A stretch of 64,000 nt of DNA from Dichetophora obliterata (Eukaryota; Arthropoda; Insecta; Diptera; Sciomyzidae): contig OY986435.1 of the NCBI GenBank assembly GCA_963920525.1, positions 265,255,299-265,319,298 of the forward strand, in the 5' to 3' direction. Shown here one piece after another: positions 35,211-47,699 of the stretch. The notes beneath the pieces are model-generated. The model had not been told where the DNA came from. It ran no database searches and was given only the letters and a program-made list of their open reading frames with translations. Made by a program: the position numbers and the translations under genes. The stretch's first letter is position 1, and each line of letters starts with the position of its first letter.

Positions 35211-37112
35211 GTTTGAAGACGATCCGTTGAGAACGATTAAAGAAGTTACAAACCGGCAGAGAAACCTTTGCTTACAGCTAAGCATAAAAAACAAGGTGAG
35301 GTGTTAGAATTTAAACAATTCTGTCTGAAATTGTGACAACTAGTTGCAATTTATTGTTTTTTAGACTCAGTCTTGCAAAAGAGGACCTAAATTGGGCCGT
35401 TCAAAAATCGAAAACCGTTTTTTAGCGATGAATCAAAGTTCAACATGATTAATTCAGATGGGATATGCACGGTACGGCGCCACCCATGTACACGACTTGA
35501 TGCCAGAAACTAAATTTAAGCATGGAGGCGATGGCATTATGGTCTGCACTTTTTTTTCCTATAATGAAGTTGGACCATTTCAAAAAATCGATGGAATTAT
35601 GGATCGATTTGTATATAATGACATTTTAGAAAGCAAGATGCAACCACATTCAGAGTGGAATATGTCGCTTCAGTGAACGTTTCAGCCCGACTACGACCCG
35701 AAGCACACTTCAAAGCTCATCAAAGATTACATTAGAGGCAATGGGATTCAAGTCCTTGATTAGCCGGCACAGTCACAATGACTTGAATCCCATTGAAAAT
35801 CTTTTTGGGATTTTGAAGGTAAAAGTTTCTGGTCAAAGGTTTCCCAATAAGACTGCACTGTATGAAGCGCTGAAACTTAATTGGGAACATATACTAATAC
35901 TAACATATCTACTTTAATAGAGTCGATGTGCAGCGGTTATCAAGAATAATGGATCTTACACCTAATATTAATTATGTTGCTTTTGTTTTGCTCTCACACA
36001 AACTGAATGCAGTCACATTAATTTTAAATTTAATAAAGAAAACAAAACCAAATTGGAATATGATTTGATTTTAATATGATGTATGAATATATGCTTTGGT
36101 TCCTATAATCATTTTTGTGTGTCCCTAATATTTAAAAAGATACACGATTTTGTAGTAGCGTATCGATTTTGTTGCTATTGTTTTGCGCAACACTGTAACT
36201 CTTATTGACCTCCAAACATAGAATTTTTTGCAATTTTTAAAACATATATTGTTAAAACCTCTGTAAAAGACACATTTTCCATTGGATTTACGTAAAATTG
36301 ATCTTGTTGAAAAGGAATTAAAAAAAAAAGAAAAAAAAAAGAAAGCCACTTTAAAATCTCTTGAAAAGTACACAAACATGGAAGCACCTCAAAATTTATT
36401 GCAATAATAAAAAAGACTTTTTTCCAGCAGTTTTAACAAAATATGTTTCTTAAACAATAAAAAAATCTATTTTAATAGGTCAATAAGAGTTGTCATTTTA
36501 TGAGCGTTGGACAAGGGGGCGTAACATGCCGGGTTTCAGCTAATACGAGATAATAACTAATTTTTAAAATTTTTTTATGCCTAGAAGGAATTTATCTTTT
36601 TAGCAGATTTCTGTCGATTACTCGATTTAGTCGATGGATTTAGATGATAAGTCGATTACTGACGTTTAGTCATTTTTCGCACACAGCTTTGTTTTAACCG
36701 ATATATTTTAAAAAAAAAGTATAATTTAATTCCTTTCCAACAAGATCAATTTTAGGTAGATTAGGCAGAGGTTTTAACAAAATGTGTTTTTAAAAATAGC
36801 AAAAAATTATGTGTTTGCAGGTCAATAAGAGTTATAATAAAACATAATTAAAAAAATTTCTGTATGCCTAAATGTTGGTATAAGTAAGAAATTTAAATTT
36901 TCAGAAGATTTCAATGTGTTTTTTGACAAATAAAAAGTTACAAGCAAAAAACATGCTTTTTTTAACAAAAAGAACCTTCAGGAGAATCAAAAATGCTCCG
37001 ATAAATTTTCTCCGATTTGAAAAAAAGTATGCAGAAATCGTTTTTATGAGTTTCTCTAACTTTTGAGACTCCGAACAGCGGAATTCAAATTTTGATCCGG
37101 TCTATTGGACAT

Positions 37113-40100
37113 CTTCAAATGAGTTAAGAAAAAACCTAATCTTTATTATTTTGCAATTAAATTAATGTCGATATTTTTATATAAAGTATATATATAGAAA
37201 AAACTTACCTCTGAATAAACGAAAGGTGGTTTTGAAATGAATTTATTTGATATTTCGACAGTTACAATGTCAGCACAGCACGAATAGTTAATAGAACTCT
37301 TTCCGATTTTTGATTGAAATAACTCGATTTTTCAAAAATCTCAAACCTACTTTAACTGGATGTCTTTTTCTCGAGTATTTCCGATTTCTTTTTATTCAAA
37401 GTGAAATCTGTTTTTTCTTGCATGTTCTCATATTCACTCGCATTATTAAGGTGAATTTACACATTTCATTTAAAACGATGATAGTGAACGTTGAACGATG
37501 ACAGTGAATCAATTTTTAATTTACATTATTCAAAGTGTAAATTTGAAATTTGGTGGACGATTCGGTGTTGAATGTCAAAACATATTCGTTGGCTGATTAA
37601 TTTTATTGACGTTTAAAAAATTAAATAAATAAAAGCTATTCAGCAATTATATAAAAAAAAATATAAACTTTCTGCTTGAAATTATGTTAACACCCTTCAA
37701 TTGTGTTTTAGTACGAATGACACATCAGTTCGGTTTGCTTTCACTTTCATCAAAAGTAGGAAGAGCTTCTACTTCTTTCACTGTTCAATGTGGATGACAA
37801 TCAGCTTCATTTTAAAGATGAATCTCAATTTACATTTTACAAATCAGATGATTCATCCAAAGTGAACGATGATAGTGAATCGTGTAAATTCGCCTTTACA
37901 TACCCAGCAGAAATTACGGTCTAAATGAAACTTGAAAATTTTTGAAAATTTTTTTGAAAATCGAAATTTTGAAACATCAATAAACTACTTCAGAAACTTC
38001 TTAAAATATGCTTTTAAAATTTTAAAGTTCAATTTGAAGCCGTTTGAAAGTTAAACGCTTTAAAAGTTTGAAAGCTGAAACAGGCTTTCATCAAGCCCAA
38101 AAATTGAACGTGTTTTTTTCTCAAAACATCATTTTTATAAATAAATCCAGCAATCAATTTAAAATTTTGCACATTTACTTAACAATATTCGCAAAATATG
38201 CCAGAGCGTGATTTTTGAAAAAAAAAATTTTTTTAAATAATTATCAGTTCTCTTTTCAAAAATTTTACGATTTTAATTGTTTTTAGCGCTATTTTCGAAA
38301 AATTTTGTTTTTTCTAAACAAAAACATATTTTTTAGAAAAAAAAGCTCTGGCATATTCAAGAGAATATAAAGTAGATATAAAAAAACGTTCGCTTTGTTT
38401 CATACGAGTAACGTCGACGCTAGGCTGCACCAATTCTGAGATCTGTCTTTACACACTTTTTTGAGTCATACCTTTTTTTTTTTTTTTGTATTTTTAAAAC
38501 ATGCCTCAATATGCCCTCAAACTTTCAAATAAATCGCTTCAATAATTTACTCTTGGGAAATGTTTATTTTTTCTTAATTTCATGTATTGCTAGCCTTAAA
38601 GCTGACTTCAATAATGAAACATGCAAGACTTTAATTTTTAGCCCAACAAAAAAAGTTTATGTTTGATAAGGTGGATAAGATCGAGCAAGGGAGAAATTTT
38701 GAAATGAATTTTTAAAATTTTTTTTAAATATGTTGAGAAGGATCCGTGGTTAATGGTTGTAAAGTATGAATTTATATTATTATGATATTTTTTATATTTT
38801 ATAAATACTTTTTTTTTATCTGTGAAATCCTTAATTAATTCGTTAGATACAAAGGAAATTTTCAAACTTACAGATACGAGTATTTAAATAAATATATTAT
38901 ATGCACAAACTTTATGTCATGTCCATTAATGAAAAATGTACTCATACATTTTAAATGTTTAATTCAATAAGGATAACAGGCCGAAAAATAGACAATTTTA
39001 ACAAATATTTTTCGATAAAGCAAAAAATATAGGTACTCAAAACTTTTCAGGTAAAGTTAATATTTTTCGGTTAAGTATAAGTGTGAGACCAATTTTAATA
39101 AAACTGATTAAACAATTTTGTTTGTCATATGTACTAAAAATGCTCGTTATTTTTTTGTTGATCAAAAATCCAAAATGCAATGTATCGGTAAGATTATTAT
39201 CCACTTCATGGATAATTTAATGACTCGTATATAAAAAAACCATCAAAAATCGTTTAAAATTGACTGATAAAACGCGTTTAAACTTTTTACTAATCTAAAA
39301 ATTAAAATTCAAATTATACTAAACTAAAAATTACTAATCTCAATTTGCGATTTTAGTATGATATTTTACACAGCTATAGCTATCGAAAAATTAATTTTTT
39401 TCGACCCAACTAAGCCGACTGGACCCTTAACACACACATTTTCATGCGTTTCACGACATAATACAATGAAACATTTTAAAGGATTTTTTATTTATAAGAA
39501 CTACAAATTCATATTTTCAAATTTTAACAATTTCATATGAATTACTAATGATAATTGATATTTTATAATGGTGTATAATAAACTTAATAAGAGTTCTCAG
39601 AACTTTTAACGTTCTGATCCAATAAGAAATAAGAACATATTTCTGAAGCATGCAATTTTAAAATTCGAGCAAAGTTAGGGGTTCAAGATTAAACAAAAAT
39701 CAACAAGAAGAAAACAGGTAAACAGCTGCCATGACATTTTGTCATTCGTTATCAACCTCATTCTCCAAATTCAGCTTATTATAATAACCTCTCATACATA
39801 ATATAAAATAGCATAACAGTACAATGTTTGTTCAATACAATATAAGTTCACTACAATATTAGAAAAATTGTCTACTGGGTGTTTCTACTGATGAGTGAAA
39901 GGACTCATATACAATGTTTCCGCGACATTTATATAAAAACTATCAATGCAAGTCAAAAAAGTATTTAAAGTATTCAACTTAGAACAAAGGTATCAAATTA
40001 TTTAATTCAAAAGTTAAGCCAAGCCTTGAAAAAGTTTCAATATAATTTTTGATATCGCCGATATAAAGCAAGGTAAGAAATTTGAAAAATTATACTTTTC

Positions 40101-40232
40101 GTGAAAACAAAAAACACTTCTTTTCTCATCAACAAAATAGCTTTCTGGTTCTTTACTTACCCGCCACTACGGGACCCCTTAAAACTCCGGGCCCGGTGGG
40201 AAACACCCCATTCCCCCCTCTCGGCGGCCCTG
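37113..40232. other. AT-rich right flank inside the 11.4-kb hAT
   Basis: Apart from the MITE at 37449-37895, no gene or terminus is recognised until the G/C-rich right end (40158-40232). Long A/T runs dominate. Confidence 0.5.
37449..37895. mobile_element. TTA MITE, 447 bp
   Basis: AGGTGAATTTACAC at the left and the inverse of AGGCGAATTTACAC at the right (one mismatch) are flanked by TTA (37446-37448 and 37896-37898). ACGATGATAGTGAA recurs inside both ends. Harbinger-type duplication; non-coding. Confidence 0.75.
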
Positions 40233-40240
40233 CGAGTATG

Positions 40241-42715
40241 TATTCAGTTATAAAAATAATGTCCATTACTTTGCAGTTTAAGGCGATTTCGTTGTATGGG
40301 AAAACACTATATAAATAAGGCAAACACTGGCTGGAACTCTCCAGTATAATGAAATATATATTTCAATGTTTATTTTAGGGAACTCTCTTTTAATCCCTCT
40401 GGATTTAAAAAAAAATTAAGTTCTTAAAATTCAAATTTTTTTAAGAAAGGAAATAGATATCTATTGAAAATTTACATATTTATTTTTATGTATTTTTTCC
40501 TGAGTGTTCTTGAGTGTTCTTGAGTGTTCAAGAGTGTTCTTCTTGAAAATAACATCAAAAAATCACGGTGGGCGTGATTTTGACTCACTGGAACGTCTGA
40601 AAAAAAATTACAACAAGGTTTTAATCAGCATCGAAGCCGCTATAGATTGAACTAAATGAACATTTTTTTGGCCAAAATTGACAAAATGGAGGCGTTTTTT
40701 CGAAATTAGCCGATTTTGGGACCAAAAACTCACTTGACAACCAAAAAATACTTTACCGATCACTCTATGCGTAGTTAAATCTATAGATTTATATGTGTAC
40801 AATAACATATTTAAATTTCAGAACGATCAGTCAAGTAGTTTTTTTTTATCATGCCCGCCAACTCAAAAAATGTAATTTCTAGAAAAAGCGCTTAAAAGTT
40901 TTTAACAGCGGTTATACGGCCTTGACGCTCTGCGTTTAAAACCTTAACCATTTAACATAGAAATTAATTTCGAATTTTATATCATTAAAAATAGATTCTT
41001 TGAGGTCTTTTGAACCAAAATCAATCATAAACAAAAAATCGATTTTTTGAAAATTCAGGGGGTACTATCCCCTTAATAATACAATATTTCAGAAACGTTA
41101 AGATACCACAACTGGTCGACTACTGGTAATAATTATTTTGTTACGATCTTGTTAATTTTGGAACTTATTTTTTACTTTTTGTCTGCAACTAATCAATGTT
41201 CAAACAATTAATCAGATTAACACTCTTTTTTGTGCTTTCGACTTTCAAGAATTGCATTTTACTCAAAAATGTACTATCTGTTTTTTTCCAAGTGTAATCA
41301 GAATGTCAGGTAATCTTCTTTTTTTTTTCTTACATATTATTTGCATTTGCATTTAATTTAGAGTGAGTCGCGTGCTTTGTTGGAATTTTATAAGGTGTAA
41401 ACAAATTGCTTAAGATGTTTGCTTAATGTTGAAAATTATTTTTTTTTTTTGCAACTTCCATACGTATAACACTTTAAACAATGTATTTCATCTAAAGCAA
41501 ATGTATGTGTGTTTATCATTTGTTCTGTTTACCCTTTACTCTCCTACGACGAGTCTCACTTATCACCTTAATTTGCATGAACAATTTACATTAATATCAA
41601 CCTTGGGCTTAAGTGACGTACTCTATTTTAAAAACCTACATATATGTACATATAATAAAAGAAAGTATCCAAAATGTCTGAACATATACGCGTATGACCT
41701 TTAAATGTCATAAATGTTTATCATTATTAATTTTTTTTTAATATTGCGGAATTGCTGGTTTCCTAATGGAATAAAAGCTTTGAGTGATACGAATCTTTGA
41801 GTATATGAGTAAGAATATTTAAATTACAACTGTAAATAGTTAAATAGCAACTGGTTTGAGAATTCAGTCTTTTGTTTTGATTTCAAAGAAACCATCTCTA
41901 CCGACGATAAAACAGCTGACATCGATATAAAAACATGTGCCACACGATAAAATCACTTGAGCAGGTTTTTTTTTTTTCTTTCTTGTTTTTACAGCTGTTA
42001 TAAATATTTGAAATGTAAACATTGTTTCACTGTTTATATCTACGAAGAGACTTCATTAATAAAAAATAAGTTCAAGAAACTAAAACCCGACTACTAAAAA
42101 TCAAGCTGTAAAAAGTATGAAACAAGAAAATATTCTCATCTGAAATTTTAATGTATAAACTATTCAATATTTTTTGTTTATTAAATAACATTTTTTTATT
42201 TAATACATAGTCATTAGGGATATAACTTTTTGCAAATATCAAAAATACCACCGCATAGCCGTGTGGGGCATGGAAAAATATAAAAAATATGGTATCACTT
42301 TTCCTGTATCGTGAAAAAAGTTTCCGTACCGAAAGCGTTGAAGTTTTGTTTTTATTTATTTATTTTATTTTTCATTACAACAGCTACTCTTGTCTTAAAT
42401 AAGTTATTTTTTGTTTAAATTCTTCTATAATCTTCAATACCAAACCATTTTTTATAAGTCTAATGCAAAAGTTTGATCAAATCGCGATATTTTAAGCGGA
42501 AAAAGTACCTTTCTTTAACTTCCTTCATTTTTCGTATCTAAGAAGGTAGTATTTCTATATTATAATAAATCGCTTTTGGTGCGAAAACTTTTTCAGCGAA
42601 TCATCTTAAAAAATTTTTTTATTATCAGAACAACATTCCCCACATGGTACTGGACTGGTATTTTGCACTGGTATTTTGCACTGGTATTTTGCACTTTTAA
42701 AAAAAGTTATATCCC
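40241..42715. other. AT-rich region with two short tandem repeats
   Basis: 40500-40545 has about four copies of GAGTGTTCTT-like units. 42648-42692 has three copies of the 13-mer ACTGGTATTTTGC. No gene recognised. A small hairpin, CACGGTGGGCGTG, lies at 40563. Confidence 0.5.
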
Positions 42716-43231
42716 TAATAGTCATAGTAATATTCAGAAGATATCCATAGTCGTATGCCACCTCATATATATACCGCCCTGTAGATGTATGGTGATATGT
42801 CGTCCTCTTGATGCACTTTGCCCTAAAGCTTAATATCGCTTACTACTGTTACAATGTATTGTTTGTATGATAGGTGCAATGCCGTAGATAGGTGTTTCAT
42901 AAGGGGGGTTTGGGTTAGGTTAAAGTGGCTGTCACTTTTCAGAGACACACTTAAGTCAATGAGGCCCATTATGATACCATTGGGTTAATTTCTCTACTCA
43001 ATTTCTATTTGAACTAATGTGAGCTGGTTACAAAGCTGTGGATTCTGATGGGTGATAGGGGGACGGGGGGGTTGCTGAAGCAAAAAATATAAAAAATCGA
43101 ACCATTCGCTTCATTTGGAGCAGGACGACAAGTATTTATTTAAGTAAAATAACGAAAACAGACATTTTAAAAAGAAAAACATGTACATACATTAAGGCGC
43201 CTCACGAAAAAAAGTTGTTCGAAAAAATGGC

Positions 43232-43811
43232 GATAGCCATCCTTGAGCTGCAATGGTTTGAAATAACCTCTAAAAATCGATTTTTTTGTAAAAATATTGG
43301 CTGGTGTGTTAGTTAGAAAAAGTGAAATAATCTGAAATAATATTTTTGAAAAAGTTCTCAAAATCTGCAATAAAAATTTTTAAATTTTGCATTCGAGTTA
43401 AAAATAATGATGTTTTTCGTGCACTTTTATGATTTTTTTAAGTTATTTTCACTAACGTTCAAAAAACTTAATTATTTCTAATGATATCCTCACTGGTCAG
43501 AATTGCTTGCGAGAATAGCTTAAACTGAAACAAATTAAAATTAAAATATTAATTATAAAATAAACGCCTACTGAAAAGATATTGTAAGATATGAAAAAAA
43601 GAAGTTATGAAGTTGTTTAATTTTTTAAAGTTTTTGTATGGAAATAAAATAAAAAATATCAAAAATTTTTTCATGCAGATTGGAAGAGATTTTTCCGGCC
43701 TATAATTTCTGATAGTTTGTTTTTTCAAAATAATTACGCCAGCCAATATTTTTACACAAAAATCGATTTTTATAGGTTATTTCAAAACATTCCATCTCAC
43801 GAATGGCTATC
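43232..43811. repeat. Foldback inside the hAT
   Basis: GATAGCCAT...TGGTTTGAAATAACCT..AAAATCGATTTTT...AATATTGGCTGG (43232-43312) is inverted at 43738-43811. The arms are about 80 bp with moderate divergence; no target duplication seen. Confidence 0.7.
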
Positions 43812-44309
43812 TGTAGAGTCGAAAAATTTGGGGAATCATCATAACATAAGCCCAGGTTCATTTTGAAGGAAAAACTGCATCAACTTTTTTCTTTTCTATG
43901 GAGCATAAGGCGACTTAATATACATAGTTGCAGATACTTATATAATTAGCTCATTAATTTTTTTGGAACGCGAAGCCAATTTATTGATGACAGCTTCCTC
44001 GTTCACAGAAATATCCTTATAAATATTTAATAGCGCTAAACCATAACATCATTCTATTAGATCTTTATCGATTTTTTACAACAGTATAGTCAAAGCTGAC
44101 GTAAATTAATACATTTTATGTATGAAATTAATTGCAACGAAAAATTCTGGAATCGTTACTGCATACATGTTTGCTTGAGACCAAGTGTCACCGCTAGAAT
44201 TTGAGGAGAACATTTTTTTAAAACCGCTTTGCGATACTGACACACAGCTTAAAAAATCCTGAAACTGACAAATGTACAAATTAAATTCACTTTAACGTTC
44301 ATTTAATAA

Positions 44310-44906
44310 CACTGTAGGGACGTCAAAAAGACACACGAAGATGCCGAGAACGCAAACTTATTTTTTGGTCGTAGAATTTAGTGGCATACTCAGTTTTTCC
44401 CAATCAGATCAAAATCTCGAGATATTTGCGATTGAAATTTAGTCACTTTTAGACCCATTTTTAGTTATATTTTCCTTATTTTTGGAGAACAAAAATTTTG
44501 ACCTCCTCCGATTTTGCTTTAACTTTCAGAATTTAATCTATTCATAAAAATACTTATTTACGTAATAAAATTTTTAGATTTTTTTAAAGATTTTACGTTT
44601 AACATTCTAATTTGGTCAAAATGGAGAGAAATGCAAAATCGCTTAACCTATGAAAAATCATAGATTACACAAGGCTAACTTGATTTTCGCGTTGGAGGTA
44701 TTTTCGAAAATACAATAAAAAGTAATTGTTAAAATACTATAAAAAAATTTTTAAATTAAGGTCAAATAACAAAAATCTGAATATCTCGAGAATTTGATCT
44801 GATTTGAAGAAACTGAATATGCCACTAAATTCTACGACCGAAAATTAAGTTTACGTGTCTCGGCGTTTTTTGTGTCTTCTTAAAAGTCTAAAATTTACCT
44901 ACAGTG
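44310..44906. mobile_element. MITE with CACTGTAGG ends, 597 bp
   Basis: CACTGTAGG at 44310 and its inverse ending 44906 are flanked by TAA on both sides. The arms continue through GGTCGTAGAATTTAGTGGCATA and AATCAGATCAAA over more than 120 bp. Weak inverse similarity also runs outside the proposed ends (GTTCATTTAATAA and its partner), so the true termini may lie up to 15 bases farther out. Confidence 0.7.
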
Positions 44907-45548
44907 TAATTAAACGAACAATGAAGCATTGCTTATCATCGCATTGTCAGCATGGTAGTACGTTTGCAGTAATACATAGGCAAACATTTATGTTGTATTA
45001 AAATTTAACTTAATGTCTGCTAAACAAACTAAGCATGTACATTGTAAAATTTTTAATTTATCTTCATGTTATGGTCATTAAATAATTTGGAATATCTGTG
45101 CTTTTATTTAATATGTAAAAATATTTTTAATTGTAAAGGGGGGTTTGAACCCCCTGAATCCCCCGTATCAACTGCGTTGGATAGGTGGCATACGACTACT
45201 TCGGTACACGGATATCTTCTGAATATCACTATGAATATGTATTAAATACAATAAAATATATTATGTGTAAGTTGTTTATTTAATATACAAAAAATATTGA
45301 CTAGTTTATACATAAAAATTTCAGATGAGCTAGAGCTTGATTTTTATTAGTCGGGTTTTAGTTTTTTCAACTTATTTTTTATTTCAGTTATTTTGGGGAT
45401 ATATTTTTTCAAATTATGATAAGTAGCTCAGAAGGTGGGGGTTTAGTTGACTTTCTATCCTCTAGAGGGTGCCATATTAAATTTAATGTGACGTCACATA
45501 TCCAAGACCAGAAGACCATCAAAACGATACCTCATTTGTCAAATTATA

Positions 45549-45954
45549 CGGTTAAAAATTTTTTTACTACTTTTTAATCCAAAAAGTACTATATTTTAAT
45601 CCAAACATTAGTTTAATTTAGCTGGATCTAAATTGTTTCTGCAAGCTTACTTTGCATTCGTTATGATGCAAAATAAGCGTAACTTTCTTAACAACTGAGA
45701 TGGGCGAGTGAAGAAGGCGTTGGATCAGCACAACAGAGGACACGTGTTCAAATCTTGAGCTGATCAGAAACGTTTTGTATTTTAAGTTGATATAAATATT
45801 GCTTTTTTAAACTTTTTGCGGATTGAAAACTAATCTTATTTGGATTGAAAAATTTTAAACTTTTTCTTGGATTAAAAAGTAATCTTTTTTTGGAGTTCTA
45901 TATATGTAATCCAAAAAAGTTTAAAATTTAGTCCAAGATTTTTAACCGTGTATT
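45549..45954. mobile_element. MITE-like insertion with (ACA)CGGTTAAAAAT ends
   Basis: CGGTTAAAAAT at 45549 and the inverse of ACACGGTTAAAAAT at the right are flanked by ATTATA. The uninterrupted form is seen in the units at 6060 and 6270. TTTTTAATCCAAAAAGT-like words recur inside both ends. The middle (45690-45775) has GGGCGAGTGAAGAAGGCG and GTGTTCAAATCTT, faintly like tRNA A and B boxes. Confidence 0.65.
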
Positions 45955-46022
45955 ATAAGTAGTTTAGAAGTGAGAGTGGAACAGATGAACATACATGCAT
46001 ACATACATACCAGTCAAACATA

Positions 46023-47652
46023 CACACCTGCTCAAAATAATAGTTACACACAAAAATTTAAACTTTAACGAAACAGAAAATTTTTTATTCAACATATTTA
46101 AACGAAAATAAATACACATTATTTCATTGGGGTCATAGTTACAAAAATAGTATAGTTTTTTAAGATATAATGTAAAGGTGTCAAAGAAGATAATTTTACA
46201 TGTAGAAAAGTCAACATTAGGTTGCTCATAAAAATAGGTACACACAAAAAATTCAAAGACAGACTAAATTTACATCATGATAAATATTGTATTTATTACA
46301 TTTTCGATAATTGGCCTAATATCCCGTGTAACCCCCCGCGTTTTTGACCACTTTCGACATTCTTCTTGGCATACTGTTAATTAAAGCTTGGTAAGTGTCC
46401 TTGGGTATCTCAAACCACATTTTTTGAATGCTCTCCCATAATTGGTCTTTATTGGAGACTGATTGCTTGGACAATTTCTTTTTCAGTTCCCCCCAAAGGT
46501 TCTCTATAGGATTTAAATCCGGAGACTGACTTGGCCAACTCATCACGTTCACTTTATGATCTTCAAAGCATTTTTTCACAAGTTTGGAAGTATGCTTTGG
46601 GTCATTGTCTTGCTGGAAACACCAAAGCAAGGACATGTTTTCCTCAGCATAAGGTAGCATTACACTTTCAAGGATGTCCTTATATTCTACTGCTGTCATT
46701 TTGTTTGTTGTACGGAATATCGGACCTACCCCATACCAAGAAAAACACCCCCAAACCATGATGTTTCCGCCTCCGTGTTTAACAGTTTTTTTTTTCAGAA
46801 CATGAAACTCTTTGCCTTTGGGGCGTCGTACATTCCTTTCTGAGACGTTTCCAAAGAGATTTACTTTCGTTTCGTCGCTCCACAAAATGTTTCTCCATTT
46901 TTTCTCACCTTGAGGCCCTGACCAGTTAACGTGATCCCTCGCGAAATTTAGTCTCATGATCAAATTTTTTTTTTCGCATCAAGGGAACTTTTCTGGCTGT
47001 TCGCCCAGGCAGATTAGCTTGTTGTAACCGTCATCGAATACTTTGAGCACTAACTACGTTCCCAATTTCTGCCGCAATCACTTTTGATGACTTAAATAGG
47101 TCCTTCTTGCAGATATTTAGTTAGTTTTTTGTGGTCTGCCTCGAGTTTCTTTCGTTGGTTTTCTTTTTAAGACATTTTTAAGAAAATTGTGAGACCTTTT
47201 CATCAATTTACCAATATCTCGAAGAGATTTTCCACCTTTTCTCAAATTTAAAACCAATCGAGCTTCTTCATCAGTGCAGTGTGATTTACGACCCATCTTA
47301 ATAAGAATTTATTTATTATTTTCCTTAACTTTAAGGGTTGTTCATATAAACTTACCGTTCTATTAATAATAGCTCAAAAAAAGATTGAATATTTAATTTT
47401 TTAATACGAGAACTTAACTCAACTTGTAAGTGTAACTATTATTATGAGCAAGCAAATTTACAGGTTATGGCAAAAAAAATATTTTTTAAAGAGATAACGG
47501 GAACAAATTTGTTACATTTGCTGATAGAAGCGTTGCCAGATTATAGGGGACATATAATTCAATGCAAAATTTATGTAATAGCGCAACAGAAGTTTTGTAA
47601 TAGAGTTTAAATGAAAAGCGGTCGAGTGTAACTATTATTTTGAGCAGGTGTG
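46023..47652 (-). mobile_element. Tc1-like transposon, 1630 bp, relatively young
   Basis: CACACCTGCTCAAAATAATA and its exact inverse (27 identical bases in all) are flanked by TA (46021-46022 and 47653-47654). It carries one transposase gene with few lesions. It interrupts the TGACGTCA repeat, whose uninterrupted form is visible at about 6340 (CAAACACATATACCGCTC). Confidence 0.95.
46316..47296 (-). pseudogene. Tc1-like DD34E transposase with two frameshifts and a stop
   Basis: Starts MGRKSHCTDEEARLVLNLRK with a helix-turn-helix region (KSLRDIGKLMKRSHNFLKNV) and the GRPQKT linker. One shift follows the linker (near 47120), a TGA follows SAQSIR (near 47035), and a shift lies in an A/T-run near 46965. 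The rest is open for 215 codons: ILWSDETKVNLFG (first Asp), HGGGNIMVWGCFSWYGVGP, WCFQQDNDPKHTSKLV (second Asp), SWPSQSPDLNPIENLWGELK (Glu). The second Asp to Glu spacing fits DD34E. The C-terminus ends normally (KNAGGYTGY). Three small lesions in an otherwise canonical protein indicate recent death. Confidence 0.93.
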
Positions 47653-47699
47653 TATATACCGCTCCTTTTGCTTCGCCGTAGTCGGGTAAAAAAATGGGC

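Larger units (their letters stand above)
33093..35920 (+). pseudogene. Tc1-like transposase, copy 2, decayed and split
   Basis: The first part (33093-33260) is MARFKYCEALKLQIISEYKN to TKDVTTVH, the helix-turn-helix region, ending at the same stop as copy 1. After the hAT, the catalytic half appears in fragments: RFFSDESKFNMINSDG near 35425 (first Asp), KHGGDGIMVCTFFSYNEVGP near 35520, DYDPKHTSKLIKDYIRGNG near 35690 (second Asp) and LNPIENLFGILKV near 35790 (Glu). Stops and shifts separate the pieces. The shared stop after DVTTVH in both copies suggests the common ancestor was already disrupted, or that an intron or frame change lies there. Confidence 0.8.
32727..36195 (+). mobile_element. Tc1-like transposon, copy 2, interrupted by an hAT
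   Basis: CAGTGTTGCGCAAAAGAAT and its inverse are flanked by TA (32725-32726 and 36196-36197). Removing the hAT and one duplicate leaves 1645 bp, close to the 1656 bp of copy 1. The opposite arm of the host foldback retains the empty site with a single TA. Confidence 0.93.
32434..37104. mobile_element. Foldback element with ~300-bp arms, filled by a Tc1 and an hAT
   Basis: TAGACCGGATC at 32434 and its inverse ending 37104 are flanked by a perfect 8-bp duplication TTGGACAT (32426-32433 and 37105-37112). The arms pair through GTTCGGGGTCTCAAAAGTTA, TTTCTCCGATTTG, ATGTTTTTTG and, beyond the Tc1 insertion, AACTCTTATTGACC and AATTGATCTTGTTG. Without the insert the element is about 1200 bp, non-coding. 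The right arm preserves the site (about 36820-36845) into which the Tc1 jumped in the left arm. An 8-bp duplication suggests hAT or P-type mobilisation; the family is not assigned. Confidence 0.9.
28820..40232. mobile_element. Filled hAT element, 11.4 kb including nested insertions
   Basis: CAGGCCCGTAGAGAG at 28820 faces the inverse of CAGGGCCGCCGAGAG ending at 40232 (12 of 15 matching). A perfect 8-bp duplication CGAGTATG flanks them (28812-28819 and 40233-40240), the hAT duplication length. Both ends are locally G/C-rich, unlike their surroundings. The interior carries two LINE fragments, the 32434-37104 nest, a TTA MITE (37449-37895) and AT-rich filler; no hAT transposase of its own is readable. 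The alternative, that two unrelated ends share an 8-mer by chance, is unlikely but not excluded. Confidence 0.75.
42877..45179. mobile_element. Non-autonomous hAT element, 2303 bp
   Basis: The ends CAATGCCGTAG and the inverse of CAACGCAGTTG are flanked by a perfect 8-bp duplication GATAGGTG (42869-42876 and 45180-45187). GGGGGG runs sit just inside both ends (42903 and 45138), as in other hATs here. The interior holds a 580-bp inverted repeat and a 597-bp MITE; no transposase motif is readable. Confidence 0.85.
42719..45240. repeat. Inverted repeat flanking the hAT at 42877
   Basis: TATTCAGAAGATATCC...GTCGTATGCCACCT (42731-42767) is inverted at 45181-45235 (AGGTGGCATACGAC...GGATATCTTCTGAATA). 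The right arm is the leader of the TGACGTCA repeat element, so a fragment of that family lay here in opposite orientation before the hAT inserted. Confidence 0.65.

Noticed and set aside
45690..45775. tRNA-derived SINE inside the 45549 MITE
   Set aside because: Only vague A/B-box similarity (GTGTTCAAATCTT) and no second copy; kept only as a note on the MITE.
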